Below, piece by piece: positions 15,710 through 27,317 of a stretch of DNA of 64,000 nucleotides. Each line of letters opens with the position of its first letter. The first letter of the stretch is position 1. Both the position numbers and the translations under genes were made by a program. The notes beneath the pieces were generated by a model. The model did no database searches and was not told the DNA's origin. It worked only from the letters and a program-made list of their open reading frames with translations. The stretch is from VRUE01 sp963701265 (GTDB taxonomy: Bacteria > Actinomycetota > Thermoleophilia > Solirubrobacterales > 70-9), in the NCBI GenBank assembly GCA_963701265.1, contig OY969581.1, positions 1,488,001 to 1,552,000 on the forward strand, given 5' to 3'.

Positions 15710-16507
15710 ATGTGCGGACGCTTCACGGTCACGGCCAAAAACGCCAAGCAGATCGCCGACAAGTTCCAGGTCGAGCTGGAGAAGGCGCTGGAGCGCAACT
15801 CCGAAGGCAACGCGCCGCCGCCGACGGCCGAGCGGCTGAAGAAGGTCGAAGGGGCACTCGGGCGCTTCAATGTCGCGCCCAGCCAGGAGGTGCTGACCGT
15901 GCGCTCCTCTCCCGATCCCGAGGAGGCCGCCGAGGGCGAGCGCGAGGCGCGGCTGATGCGCTGGGGCCTGGTGCCGCGCTGGGCCAAGGACCTCAAGGTC
16001 GGCTACCGGATGATCAACGCCAAGGCCGAGAACCTCGAATCAAGCCGCGCCTACTCGCCGCTGGTCGGCAAGTTCCGCCACCGCTGCCTGATCGTCGCCG
16101 ACGGCTTCTACGAGTGGATGAAGGCGGAGGACCCCAAGCAGCCGCGCCAGCCCTGGCGCTTCACCGTCGACGGCGGCGAGACCTTCGCCTTCGCCGGCCT
16201 CTGCACGCGTAAGGAGTGGGAGGACCCCGAGGATCGCGGCTTCGACGACGGCTGGCTCTACAGCTGCACGATCGTCACCACGACGCCGAACGAGCTGGTC
16301 GCCAAGGTCCACGACCGCATGCCGGCGATCCTGCCCGGCCCCGAGGCCGAGGCGGCCTGGCTGCGCCCCGACCTCGAGCTCGAGGACGCGGTGGCGATGT
16401 GCGGGCCGCTGCCGGCGTCACGGATGGAAAGCGCCCCCGCCAACCCGAAGCTGAACAAGGTCGGCAAAGGCAGCGAGGAAGGCCCCGAGCTGCTGGTTGC
16501 GCCTTAG
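15710..16507 (+). CDS. SRAP/HMCES-family abasic-site protein
   Basis: A 265-residue SOS-response-associated-peptidase (SRAP, YedK/HMCES) protein. The sequence opens MCGRFTV, so Cys2 becomes the N-terminal residue that cross-links abasic sites in single-stranded DNA. Other family motifs are RFNVAPSQ, RWGLVPRWAKD, NAKAEN, CLIVADGFYEW (with the catalytic Glu) and the His in KVHDRMPAIL. Its role is to shield or process abasic sites at stalled forks. The start is ATG 15710 rather than the in-frame upstream codon at 15659, because the N-terminal Cys must follow the initiator Met. It begins 2 bases after the sugar dehydratase stop. Confidence 0.9.
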   Translation: MCGRFTVTAKNAKQIADKFQVELEKALERNSEGNAPPPTAERLKKVEGALGRFNVAPSQEVLTVRSSPDPEEAAEGEREARLMRWGLVPRWAKDLKVGYRMINAKAENLESSRAYSPLVGKFRHRCLIVADGFYEWMKAEDPKQPRQPWRFTVDGGETFAFAGLCTRKEWEDPEDRGFDDGWLYSCTIVTTTPNELVAKVHDRMPAILPGPEAEAAWLRPDLELEDAVAMCGPLPASRMESAPANPKLNKVGKGSEEGPELLVAP

Positions 16508-16509
16508 CT

Positions 16510-17211
16510 CTAAAGCGTGCCGGCGGTCTTCACAGTGGCCGCGCCGGCTGAGTTTTCGACCGTGCAGGCGATCGCCGCCGCCGGGGTGGCGGTCGTCCGC
16601 CAGATCGTGGCAAAGGGCAGGACCAGGTCCTGCTTCGGCTGGCCGGCGGGCAGTCCGTACTTCCAGACCTGTTGCCCGATCCGGTAGGGCGCCCATTCGA
16701 CCACGATGCCTTTTTCTTTCGTGTAGCGCTCGCCGAGCAGGTCGCTCATTTCGACCAGGGCATAGTCGGTGCTGTGCGAGCTGAACTCGACCGCCGAGTT
16801 CTCCGGCGTTCCCTGTTCGGACAGCTCTTCGCTGGAGCGCGGATAGGAGGCGCGGCTCTCGTAGGTCTTGGCGATGATCGCCCGTTTAGCCCGGATCGAA
16901 CAGCGCAGGCGCCCATGGCCGATCGCCGCGCCGGCGGAGATCGTCAGTACAGCGGAACTGCGATAGAGGGTGTATTCGCTGACGTTTGCTTCGGTCGAGC
17001 GGATCTCCGCGTCGGTCAGCTGCATCTCGCCACCGCCGGGGATCTGGGCCTTCTTGGAGTCCGGCATCGGTGCTTCTTCGACCCATTCCAGCGTCGCCGC
17101 GCCGATCAGCTTGTCGGTGCTCAGCAGGGCTGCGGCTACGGTCGCCAACAGACCGATCGCGATCACGATCAGGGCGCCGCGAGGCGGGCGGATCTTGCGT
17201 TCGTCGGCCAC
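16510..17211 (-). CDS. Single-pass membrane protein of unknown function
   Basis: A 233-residue protein with a short basic N-terminus (MADERKIRPPRG), one membrane helix at residues ~13-33, and an extracytoplasmic domain of about 195 residues. I recognise no domain. The outer part shows alternating beta-like segments and two cysteines (one in RLRCSIR, one in AIACTVEN). The start is GTG 17211: the ORF runs much further upstream (to 18042), but that stretch is antisense to the alpha/beta hydrolase gene and has no start signal. It is divergent from that hydrolase with only 27 bases between the two start codons. It ends 2 bases after the convergent SRAP gene. Confidence 0.65.
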   Translation of the reverse strand: MADERKIRPPRGALIVIAIGLLATVAAALLSTDKLIGAATLEWVEEAPMPDSKKAQIPGGGEMQLTDAEIRSTEANVSEYTLYRSSAVLTISAGAAIGHGRLRCSIRAKRAIIAKTYESRASYPRSSEELSEQGTPENSAVEFSSHSTDYALVEMSDLLGERYTKEKGIVVEWAPYRIGQQVWKYGLPAGQPKQDLVLPFATIWRTTATPAAAIACTVENSAGAATVKTAGTL

Positions 17212-17238
17212 GGCTGGGCCGCAAGCTACCGTGTAGGC
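17212..17238. promoter_or_regulatory. 27-bp divergent promoter region
   Basis: Only 27 bases separate two divergent GTG starts. On the plus strand TACCGT (17227-17232) ends 6 bases before GTG 17239. On the minus strand TAGCTT (17228-17223 read backwards) ends 11 bases before GTG 17211. The two -10-like boxes overlap, there is no room for 5' untranslated leaders, and any -35 element must lie inside the opposite coding region. No Shine-Dalgarno precedes either start. Confidence 0.45.
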
Positions 17239-18159
17239 GTGGCCAAGCGCGCAACGCCGTCTCCTCCGGTTGAGGTCAGCTTCAAGACGGTGATGCTGCA
17301 CGGTCGTGAGGTCGGCTACCTCGGCGCCGGCGAAGGACCGGTCTTGCTGCTGGTCCACGGCATGGCCGGCACCTGCGAGAACTGGCGCGAGGTGATCGCT
17401 CCCTTGGCCCGGCACTACACGGTGATCGCGCCCGACCTGCCCGGACACGGTCTCTCGGCCTGTGGCTCGGGTGACTACTCCCTGGGCAACCTCGCCTCCG
17501 GATTGCGTGATCTTCTGCTGGTCCTCGGCCACGAGCGGGCGACACTCGTTGGCCACTCCCTGGGCGGTGGCATCGCGATGCAGTTCGCCTACCAGTTCCC
17601 CGAGATGGTCGAGCGGCTGGCGCTTGTCTCCAGCGGCGGCCTTGGCCTCGAGGTGAGCCCGGTCCTGCGCGCCGCGGCGCTTCCCGGCGCCGAGCTCTTC
17701 ATTTCCGCGACCGCCGGCACCGGCCAGAAGATCGGCAGCGCCGTCGCTCGCGGCCTCTCGCGGGCGGGGATGAGGCCCGCCGCCGATGTGGCCGAGGTTG
17801 CACGCGGCTACGGCTCGCTTGCTGAGCCGGGCCACCGCAAGGCTTTCCTTGCGACGCTGCGCTCGGTGGTCGGCACCAGGGGCCAGAGTGTCTCGGCGAC
17901 GGACCGTTTCTACCTGGCTGAGGAAGTGCCGATGCTGATCCTCTGGGGCGCCCGCGATCCGATCATTCCCGTGCGCCATGGTGAAGAAGCTCACGGTGCC
18001 CTTCCCGGCAGCAGGCTGGAGATCTTCGAGGAGACTGGGCACATGCCCCAGCTCGAGCAGCCGGTGCGCTTCATCGGCGCGCTTGAACGCTTCCTCGAGG
18101 AGACCGAGCCGGCCCGTTTCGACCGCGAGCAGTGGCGGGCCCGCTTCAAGGCGGCCTGA
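17239..18159 (+). CDS. Alpha/beta-fold hydrolase
   Basis: A 306-residue alpha/beta hydrolase. The oxyanion motif LLLVHGMAGTCENW is at residues ~35-48, the nucleophile elbow GHSLGGG carries the Ser, the acid Asp lies in GARDPIIP and the base His in ETGHMPQLEQP near the C-terminus. A cap region between the elbow and the acid holds small helices. The catalytic triad is complete, so an esterase, lipase or haloperoxidase-like activity is expected; the substrate is unknown. I placed the start at GTG 17239 because the fold begins ~20 residues later and the TACCGT -10-like box sits just upstream. The sequence before it encodes the divergent membrane protein on the other strand. Confidence 0.78.
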   Translation: MAKRATPSPPVEVSFKTVMLHGREVGYLGAGEGPVLLLVHGMAGTCENWREVIAPLARHYTVIAPDLPGHGLSACGSGDYSLGNLASGLRDLLLVLGHERATLVGHSLGGGIAMQFAYQFPEMVERLALVSSGGLGLEVSPVLRAAALPGAELFISATAGTGQKIGSAVARGLSRAGMRPAADVAEVARGYGSLAEPGHRKAFLATLRSVVGTRGQSVSATDRFYLAEEVPMLILWGARDPIIPVRHGEEAHGALPGSRLEIFEETGHMPQLEQPVRFIGALERFLEETEPARFDREQWRARFKAA

Positions 18160-18176
18160 CCCGGAGCAGCTCGAAA

Positions 18177-18250
18177 CGCGCCCGACAGGATTCGAACCTG
18201 TGGCCTCCGCCTCCGGAGGGCGGCGCTCTATCCAGCTGAGCTACGGGCGC
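18177..18250 (-). tRNA. tRNA-Arg (anticodon CCG)
   Basis: The minus strand folds into a complete 74-nt cloverleaf. The acceptor is GCGCCCG with CGGGCGC, the D arm GCTC/GAGC, the anticodon stem CCGCC/GGCGG with loop CTCCGGA giving CCG, and the T arm ACAGG-TTCGAAT-CCTGT. The discriminator is G at 18177, and no CCA is encoded. It reads CGG codons, which are common in this GC-rich genome. It lies between the alpha/beta hydrolase and the RNase Z gene, whose product matures tRNA 3' ends, on the strand opposite to both. Confidence 0.96.
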
Positions 18251-18311
18251 TCAACGGCCAGTCTAGCTTCGGGTAACGGACCGGCTCCGTCGCGTAGGCT
18301 CGCAGGCTCGC

Positions 18312-19286
18312 ATGGATCTCTCGGCGATCTTCCTCGGCACCGGTGGGTCGGTGCCCTCGGCGCGGCGCTCGACCGCGAGCGTGATGCTGGTTCGCGGCGG
18401 CCGGCGCTTGATGTTCGACTGCGGCGAAGGGACGCAGCGACAGCTGCAGCGCTCGCTGGGGCTGGCCCAGGTCGACGAGATCTTCCTCACCCACTTTCAC
18501 GCCGACCACATCCTCGGCCTGCCGGGCCTGCTCAAGACCTATGACCTCACCGCCCGCGAGGAGCCGCTGACGATTTACGGCCCACGCGGCCTGCGCGACC
18601 TCTTCAAGACGCTCGGCCGCCTGATTGGCCGCACCGACTACAGCATCGACCTGATCGAAATCGACCCCGGCGAAGCGGTGCGCCACGACGGCGCCGAGGT
18701 CCAAGCCTTCGCGGTCGAGCACAGCGTGCGGGCCAACGGCTACGTGCTGATCGAGCAGGAGCGCCCGGGGCGCTTCGATCCCGAGCAGGCGAAGCGCCTT
18801 GGGGTGCCCGAAGGGCCCGCCTTTGCGGCGTTGCAGAGGGGGGAGGAGGTGGCGGGCGGCGAGGGACCGGTCCGGCCGCAGGACGTGATGGGTGAGGCAC
18901 GCCAAGGTCGCATCGTCGCGATCACCGGCGACACGGCCCCTTGCCACTCAACCGTTGCGGCGGCCGCCGACGCCGACCTGCTGATCCATGACGCCAGCTT
19001 CTCCGAGGAGGAGGTCCAGCGCGCTGCCGACACCGGCCACTCGACCGTCGGCCAAGCCGCGGCGGTCGCCCGCGAGGCCCACGTCAAGATGCTCGCCCTC
19101 GTCCACATCTCCTCCCGCTACCACGTCGGCACCGTCCTCGACGAGGCCCGCGACGTCTTCGAGGACTGCGTCGCGCCCAAAGACTTCGACCTGATCGAGA
19201 TCCCCTTTCCCGAGCGCGGAGAGCCAAAATTGGTGCCCAACGGAGCTCGCGAACGAACCGAGCCAGGCTCCGAAATAGCGGAATAG
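18312..19286 (+). CDS. rnz: Ribonuclease Z (tRNA 3' processing)
   Basis: A 324-residue RNase Z of the MBL fold, which removes 3' trailers from tRNA precursors lacking encoded CCA. The N-terminus has LGTGGSVPSARR and FDCGEGTQRQL. The zinc motif THFHADHILGLPGLL is at residues ~60-74, and AVEHSVRANGY, ITGDTAPC, LLIHDASFSEE and the GHST loop complete the set. The adjacent tRNA gene encodes no CCA, in line with a need for this enzyme. A TAGGCT box ends 11 bases before the ATG, and no Shine-Dalgarno is visible. Confidence 0.9.
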   Translation: MDLSAIFLGTGGSVPSARRSTASVMLVRGGRRLMFDCGEGTQRQLQRSLGLAQVDEIFLTHFHADHILGLPGLLKTYDLTAREEPLTIYGPRGLRDLFKTLGRLIGRTDYSIDLIEIDPGEAVRHDGAEVQAFAVEHSVRANGYVLIEQERPGRFDPEQAKRLGVPEGPAFAALQRGEEVAGGEGPVRPQDVMGEARQGRIVAITGDTAPCHSTVAAAADADLLIHDASFSEEEVQRAADTGHSTVGQAAAVAREAHVKMLALVHISSRYHVGTVLDEARDVFEDCVAPKDFDLIEIPFPERGEPKLVPNGARERTEPGSEIAE

Positions 19287-19333
19287 CCACAAAAGCAGTC
19301 GCCTGCCGCTGCTACGCTGCTGCCGTCCTTTAA

Positions 19334-19360
19334 CCAGGCCCTGTGAGGCCAGGAAGGAAG
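19334..19360 (+). promoter_or_regulatory. PyrR-binding RNA hairpin overlapping the pyrR ribosome binding region
   Basis: The RNA GGCCCUGUGAGGCC (19337-19350) fits the PyrR-binding loop pattern, with the conserved core CCNGNGAGG. It folds as a GGCC/GGCC stem extended by CC/GG across an A-A mismatch, with loop CUGUGA. The Shine-Dalgarno run AGGAAGGAAG (19351-19360) abuts the hairpin and is followed by the GTG start at 19369. There is no terminator downstream, so PyrR-UMP binding would act on translation start, as proposed for mycobacterial pyrR leaders. A TACGCT box at 19313-19318 is a possible -10. Confidence 0.75.
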
Positions 19361-19368
19361 CAAACGAA

Positions 19369-19929
19369 GTGAACGAGACGGTCGTGCTTGAGCGCGACGA
19401 TTTGAGGCGAACGCTGCGGCGGATCGCCCACGAGATCGCCGAGAAGAACCCCGATCCGGACTCTCTGGCGATTGTCGGTATCCACACTCGTGGCGCCCTG
19501 CTGGCCCGTCGCCTGCACGCGTCGCTCGCCGAGCTGACCGGCGTCGAGGTGCCAATCGGCGACATCGACATCTCCTTCTACCGCGACGACGTCGGTGCCA
19601 AGTCGCCCGCCACGCAGCCGGTCGTCCACGCTTCCCACATCGACTTCGACCTCAGTGGTCGCACCGTCGTCCTGGTCGACGACGTCCTCTTTACCGGCCG
19701 CACGGTGCGGGCCGCGATCGATGCCCTCTTTGATTACGGCCGGCCGCAGCGCATCCAGCTCGCGGTGCTCTGCGATCGCGGCCACCGCGAGCTGCCGATC
19801 CGGCCCGACTACGTCGGCAAGAACCTGCCGACCGGCCGCGAGCAGCGCGTCAACGTCCACCTCGAGGAGCTCGACGGCAGCGACGAGGTCGCGATCGCCG
19901 ATCCGCAACCTGCCGAGGTGGGCGGATGA
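19369..19929 (+). CDS. pyrR: Bifunctional pyr operon regulator / uracil phosphoribosyltransferase
   Basis: A 186-residue PyrR. It binds the pyr mRNA hairpin when UMP is plentiful and has weak uracil phosphoribosyltransferase activity. The PRPP-binding loop VVLVDDVLFTGRTVRAA is at residues ~101-117, and IVGIHTRGALLARRL gives the phosphate loop. Basic residues around EIPIGDIDISFYRDD-like sequence match the RNA-binding face of the family. It starts with GTG behind AGGAAGGAAG and a PyrR-binding hairpin, giving a visible feedback loop. It overlaps pyrB by ATGA and heads the seven-gene pyr operon. Confidence 0.93.
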   Translation: MNETVVLERDDLRRTLRRIAHEIAEKNPDPDSLAIVGIHTRGALLARRLHASLAELTGVEVPIGDIDISFYRDDVGAKSPATQPVVHASHIDFDLSGRTVVLVDDVLFTGRTVRAAIDALFDYGRPQRIQLAVLCDRGHRELPIRPDYVGKNLPTGREQRVNVHLEELDGSDEVAIADPQPAEVGG

Positions 19930-20882
19930 GGCACCTGCTCTCGATAGAGCAGCTCTCCAAAGCCGAGATCGAGGCGATCCTCGATCGGGCCGAGAGCTTC
20001 GCCGAGGTCGGCCGCCGCGACATCAAGAAGGTGCCGACCCTGCGCGGCCGCACCATCGTCACCCTCTTCTACGAGTCGAGCACCCGCACCAGCTCCTCCT
20101 TCGAGCTGGCCGCCAAGCGCCTCTCCGCCGATCTCGTCTCGGTCAAAGCGGCGGGCTCCTCGGTCGACAAGGGCGAGTCGCTGAAGGACACGATCGCCAC
20201 CCTCTCCGCCTACGACCCGGCGGCGATCGTCCTGCGCCATCCCTACGCCGGCGCCGCCCAGATGGTCGCCGAGTGGGCCGATGTCGCCGTCGTCAACGCC
20301 GGCGATGGCAAGCACGAGCACCCCAGCCAGGCGCTGCTCGACGTCTACACGCTGCGCCGCCGTCTCGGCTCGCTCGAGGGCAAGCGGATCTGGATCGTCG
20401 GCGACGTCCTGCACAGCCGCGTCGCCCGCTCCAACTTGATCGCTTTCAAGGCTATGGGTGCCGAGCTGACGGTTTGCGGCCCACCAGCCTTGATCCCGCG
20501 CGGCCTCGAGCAGCTCGGCTGCGCGGTCGAGCACTCGCTGGCCGGCGTCGGCGAGGCCGACGTGATCTACGCCTTGCGCCTGCAGCACGAGCGCATGGCG
20601 GAGAGTTTCGTGCCCTCGCTCCGCGAGTACGCGGCGCACTTCCAGATCGACTCCCGCCGCCTCGGCCCGCGCCAGCTGCTGATGCATCCCGGCCCGGTCA
20701 ACCGCGGGGTTGAGCTCTCCGGCGAGGTGATCGACTCGCCGCAGTCGCTGATCAATGAGCAGGTGGCTTCGGGCCTGGTCGTCCGCATGGCGATCCTCTA
20801 CGAGCTGCTCGCCGCGGGTCACGAAGAGCCGGCGCCCGTCACCGGCAACGGCCACGCCACACCGATCGGGCAACCGGCGTGA
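19926..20882 (+). CDS. pyrB: Aspartate carbamoyltransferase catalytic subunit
   Basis: A 318-residue enzyme condensing carbamoyl phosphate and aspartate to N-carbamoylaspartate. The carbamoyl-phosphate loop STRTSSSFELAAKRL is near residues 50-64, the HP-motif segment is LRHPYAGA, and the aspartate-binding side shows LRLQHERM and HPGPVNRGVELS. Length fits a PyrB used without a regulatory PyrI subunit. It overlaps pyrR (ATGA) and pyrC (GTGA), so the three are tightly coupled. The products of carA and carB, further down the same operon, supply its carbamoyl phosphate. Confidence 0.95.
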   Translation: MRHLLSIEQLSKAEIEAILDRAESFAEVGRRDIKKVPTLRGRTIVTLFYESSTRTSSSFELAAKRLSADLVSVKAAGSSVDKGESLKDTIATLSAYDPAAIVLRHPYAGAAQMVAEWADVAVVNAGDGKHEHPSQALLDVYTLRRRLGSLEGKRIWIVGDVLHSRVARSNLIAFKAMGAELTVCGPPALIPRGLEQLGCAVEHSLAGVGEADVIYALRLQHERMAESFVPSLREYAAHFQIDSRRLGPRQLLMHPGPVNRGVELSGEVIDSPQSLINEQVASGLVVRMAILYELLAAGHEEPAPVTGNGHATPIGQPA

Positions 20883-22225
20883 GCGCCCCCCAGCTCGAGA
20901 TGCGCGCCGGCGAGAGCGCGGACCTGCTCCTGCGCCGTGCCACCGTGCTCGATCCCGTCGCCGGCATCGATGCCCCGCACGACGTCCTCGTTCGCGCTGG
21001 CAAGGTCGCCGAGCTGGCTGCGCCCGGTGAGGCTGACGCCGCCGGCCTCGAGGAGATCGACGCCGAGGGACTGCATGCCTTCCCCGCCTTCTTTGACCCT
21101 CACGTGCACCTGCGCACGCCGGGGCAAGAGCACAAGGAGGACATCGAGACGGGCTCTCGCTCGGCGGCCGCAGGCGGTTATTGCGGCGTGATCGCGATGG
21201 CCAATACCGAGCCGCCGGTCTCGACGCCCGCCGACGTCGAGGCGCTGCTGGGGGCTGCCCGCTCGTCTGCCTCGGTACGGGTTGGCTTTCTGGCCACGGT
21301 GACGCGCGGGATGGAGGGGGAGGAGTTGACCGAGATGGCCTCGTTGCGCGACGCCGGCGCCGCCGGTTTCAGCGACGACGGCCTGCCGATCCGCAGCGCT
21401 CGGATCCTGCGCCGGGCGCTGCAGTACCAGCGCCTCTGCGGCGGCACGATCGCCCTCCACGAGGAGGACCCGGAGCTCTCCGGCGCCGGCGTCATGCACG
21501 AGGGCCCGGTCTCGGCGACCCTCGGACTGGAGGGGGTCCCGTCAATCTCGGAGTCGACGATGATTGCCCGCGACGCGGCGATCGCCGGCTATGAGGGCGG
21601 GCAGATCCACGTCCAGCACCTCTCCGCGACCGAGTCGGTCGAGGCGGTGCGCGCCGCCAAGGCCGCCGGGGTGCAGATCAGCTGTGAGGCCTCGCCACAC
21701 CACCTCTGCCTCACCGATGAAGAGGTGCGCAGCCTTGACCCGCAGCGCTTCAAGATGAACCCACCCCTGCGCAGCGAGGCCGACCGCCAGGCTCTGATCG
21801 AGGGGCTGCGCGACGGCACGATCGAGTGCATCGCGACCGACCACGCGCCGCACGCGGCCGAGGAAAAGGAAGTGCCTTTCGAGCAGGCAGCGATGGGGGT
21901 GACCGGTCTCGAGACCGCCTTTGCCGCTCTGCACACGGAGTTGGTCCTGCCGGGCACGATCGAGCTCGGCCTCTTGATCGAGCGCCTTGCCGGTGGGGCC
22001 GAGCTGTTCGAGGTCAAGCGCCCATCGCTGGCCCCCGGCAGCGAGGCCAACATCGCCCTCTGCGACCTCTCGGCCCGCTGGACGGTGGGCGAGGAGGGTT
22101 ACGAGAGTCGCTCTTCCAATTCCTGGTGCGCCGGCAAGGAGCTGACCGGTCGAGTCCTGATGACCCTGGCCGGTGGCCAAGTCGCATACCGCCTCCGCAG
22201 CTTCTCGATGGGAGTCGCCACATGA
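20879..22225 (+). CDS. pyrC: Dihydroorotase
   Basis: A 448-residue class I dihydroorotase of the amidohydrolase fold, cyclising carbamoylaspartate to dihydroorotate. Metal ligands are in FDPHVHLRTPGQEHKED (near residues 72-88), the histidines of IALHEEDPEL and IHVQHLSA, and the aspartate of IATDHAPH. Its length and NxxPxS-type substrate loop are those of bacterial long PyrC. GTG start overlapping pyrB as GTGA. A palindromic element (copy B) fills the gap between its stop and carA. Confidence 0.93.
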   Translation: MSAPQLEMRAGESADLLLRRATVLDPVAGIDAPHDVLVRAGKVAELAAPGEADAAGLEEIDAEGLHAFPAFFDPHVHLRTPGQEHKEDIETGSRSAAAGGYCGVIAMANTEPPVSTPADVEALLGAARSSASVRVGFLATVTRGMEGEELTEMASLRDAGAAGFSDDGLPIRSARILRRALQYQRLCGGTIALHEEDPELSGAGVMHEGPVSATLGLEGVPSISESTMIARDAAIAGYEGGQIHVQHLSATESVEAVRAAKAAGVQISCEASPHHLCLTDEEVRSLDPQRFKMNPPLRSEADRQALIEGLRDGTIECIATDHAPHAAEEKEVPFEQAAMGVTGLETAFAALHTELVLPGTIELGLLIERLAGGAELFEVKRPSLAPGSEANIALCDLSARWTVGEEGYESRSSNSWCAGKELTGRVLMTLAGGQVAYRLRSFSMGVAT

Positions 22226-22230
22226 ACATG

Positions 22231-22275
22231 CTTCCGGTGCGCTTTATGCACTCCACGGGTTCAAAAGGCGCACCG
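22231..22275. repeat. Intergenic palindromic element, copy B (inverted relative to A)
   Basis: The left arm CTTCCGGTGCGCTTTATG (22231-22248) is identical to the reverse complement of copy A's right arm without its CT bulge. The right arm AAAAGGCGCACCG (22263-22275) is the reverse complement of copy A's left arm core. CGGTGCGC pairs with GCGCACCG over 8 bp, then TTT with AAA around an AG bulge. It sits 5 bases after the pyrC stop and ends 2 bases before the carA ATG, leaving no room for a ribosome binding site outside the element. Confidence 0.88.
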
Positions 22276-22277
22276 CA

Positions 22278-23388
22278 ATGAGCGAGGGCTTCCTGCTGCT
22301 CGAGGACGGGGCGCGCTTCGACGGGGTGCCCTGTGGGGCCGAAGGGCCCGTTACCGGCGAGGTCGTCTTCAACACGGCGATGACCGGCTACCAGGAGTCC
22401 GTCACCGACCCTTCCTACGCGGGCCAGATCATCGTCTTCACCTACCCCCTGATCGGCAACTACGGCGTCTCCGCCGCGGCGATGGAGTCCGACCGCGCCC
22501 ACGCTCGCGGCGTCGTCATGCGCGACCCCAAGAACGGCGAGGACGTCGCCACCGCCGAGGGCGGCTGGCTCGACTGGCTCGCCGACTGCGGCGTGCCTGC
22601 GATCGGCGGCGTCGACACCCGCGCCGTCGTCCGCCACATCCGCGACCGCGGTGCGATGCGGGGCGGCATCTTCCCCGCCGGTACACCGGAGAACGAGGCG
22701 CGCGAACGCGTTGCCGCCGAGCCCTCGATGGATGGCGCCGACTTTGCCCGCACCGTCACTCCCGCCGAGCCGGTCCGCTTCGAGGGCGAGGGTGGCCCGC
22801 ACGTGGTCGGCATCGACACCGGGATCAAGCTCAACATCGTCCGCCAGCTGCGCGAGCGCGGCTGCCAGCTCACCCTGCTGCCCTGCGACTCGACGCCCGA
22901 GCAGGTTCTCGCCGAGAACCCCGATGTCGTCTTCCTCGCCAACGGCCCCGGGGACCCGGCAGCGCTCGGATACGTCGTCGACACCGTGCGCGAGCTGGTC
23001 GGCCAAAAGCCCCTCTTCGGCATCTGCCTCGGCCATCAGCTGCTCTGCCGCGCGGTCGGCCTCGAGACCTTCAAGCTGCCCTTCGGCCACCGCGGCGCCA
23101 ACCACCCGGTCAAGGAGTTGGCGACGGGCCGGATCGACATCACCTCCCAGAACCACGGCTTCGCCGTGCAGGGCCCCGGCGGCGAGCCGCGGATCGAGGC
23201 CGACGAGCCGGTGCGCTGGCAGACCGACTTCGGCGCCGCCGAGCTCTCCCACCTCAACCTCTACGACCGCACGGTTGAGGGCCTGGTCTTGAGGGAGGTC
23301 GGCGCGGCGACCGTCCAGTACCACCCGGAGGCCGGTCCCGGACCGCACGACGCCCGCCATCTCTTCGACTCGTTCCTGGAGCTTGCCA

Positions 23389-23396
<8 letters not shown>
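22278..23396 (+). CDS. carA: Carbamoyl-phosphate synthase small (glutaminase) subunit
   Basis: A 372-residue CarA that hydrolyses glutamine and passes ammonia to CarB. The N-terminal domain includes EVVFNTAMTGYQESVTDPSY and GVDTRAVVRHIRDRG. The class I amidotransferase domain has the catalytic Cys in GICLGHQLL (near residue 246) and the His-Glu pair in VQYHPEAGPGPHD at the C-terminus. ATG 22278 directly follows palindromic element B; the in-frame ORF extends to 22173, but that part is pyrC sequence. It overlaps carB by 8 bases. Confidence 0.94.
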
Positions 23397-26492
<3,096 letters not shown>

Positions 26493-26496
<4 letters not shown>

Positions 26497-27317
26497 CCGC
26501 CCCCTTCGGGCGTCGCCTCTGCAAGGTCTCCGAGAGCCGTGACTCCGGTGGCTACAGGCTCTTCTCCCTGATTGACCCGGAGGGTCCCGAGCCGTTGCCT
26601 GGCCAGTTCTACATGCTCGCCACCGAGTCTCACTGGGAGCAGAGCGGCCAGCGCCCCTTCCTGCCCAGGGCCCTCTCGGTCGCCGAGACCGGCCCGGCCG
26701 CCGACGGTGTCCGCCTCGACTTCCTGATCGAGGGCATCGGCCCCGGCACCGACCGCCTCTGCGAGCTCGAGCCCGGCGAGAACGTCTGGGTCAACGGCCC
26801 GCTCGGCAACTCGTTCTCGACCCCGCGCGAGCTCTCCGCCGAGGCGGCGGGGGCGATCCTTGTCGGCGGCGGCATCGGCATCGCCCCGCTGGCACTGCTG
26901 CGGCGTAAGTTCGCGGAGCGGAACATCCCCACTCGTGTCCTGCTCGGCTTCCGCAACAAGGCCCACTCGGGCGGTCTCGACGACCTCTTCGCCTGCTGCG
27001 AGATCCGCCTCGCCAGCGACGACGGCCACATCGGCCACCACGGCTACGTCACCGACCTGCTCGCCGCCATGCTGGAAGGCGACGATGCGGGTAGCGCCGC
27101 CGTCTACTCCTGCGGCCCGCCACAGATGCTCGAGGCGGCTGCCGCCCTCTGCACCGGGGCCGGCGTGCCCAGTGAGCTGGCGATGGAGTCACCGATGGCC
27201 TGCGGCTACGGGGCCTGCTTCGGCTGCGCCGTCCCGAAGCCCGGCGGCGGCTATCTCCGCCTCTGCGTCGACGGCCCGGTGGTGCGGCCCGATCAGGTTG
27301 AGCTGGCCCATGCTTGA
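26493..27317 (+). CDS. pyrK: Dihydroorotate dehydrogenase electron-transfer subunit
   Basis: A 274-residue PyrK, the FAD/[2Fe-2S] subunit that passes electrons from dihydroorotate oxidation to NAD+. The flavin domain has the RPFLPRALSV segment, and the NAD domain has ILVGGGIGIAPLALL (residues ~124-138) and YSCGPPQML. The iron-sulfur cysteines are in CGYGACFGC and LCVDGPV near the C-terminus. With the adjacent pyrD it forms class I-B dihydroorotate dehydrogenase. It overlaps carB (ATGA) and pyrD (8 bases). Confidence 0.92.

Noticed and set aside
17212..18042. N-terminal extension of the membrane-protein ORF up to 18042.
   Set aside because: It runs antisense through the alpha/beta hydrolase catalytic domain; GTG 17211 begins right before the membrane helix.
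18061..18075. A CCGGTGCGCTTCATC stretch resembling an arm of the palindromic repeat.
   Set aside because: It lies inside the hydrolase gene, has no complementary partner arm nearby and is explained by coding sequence.
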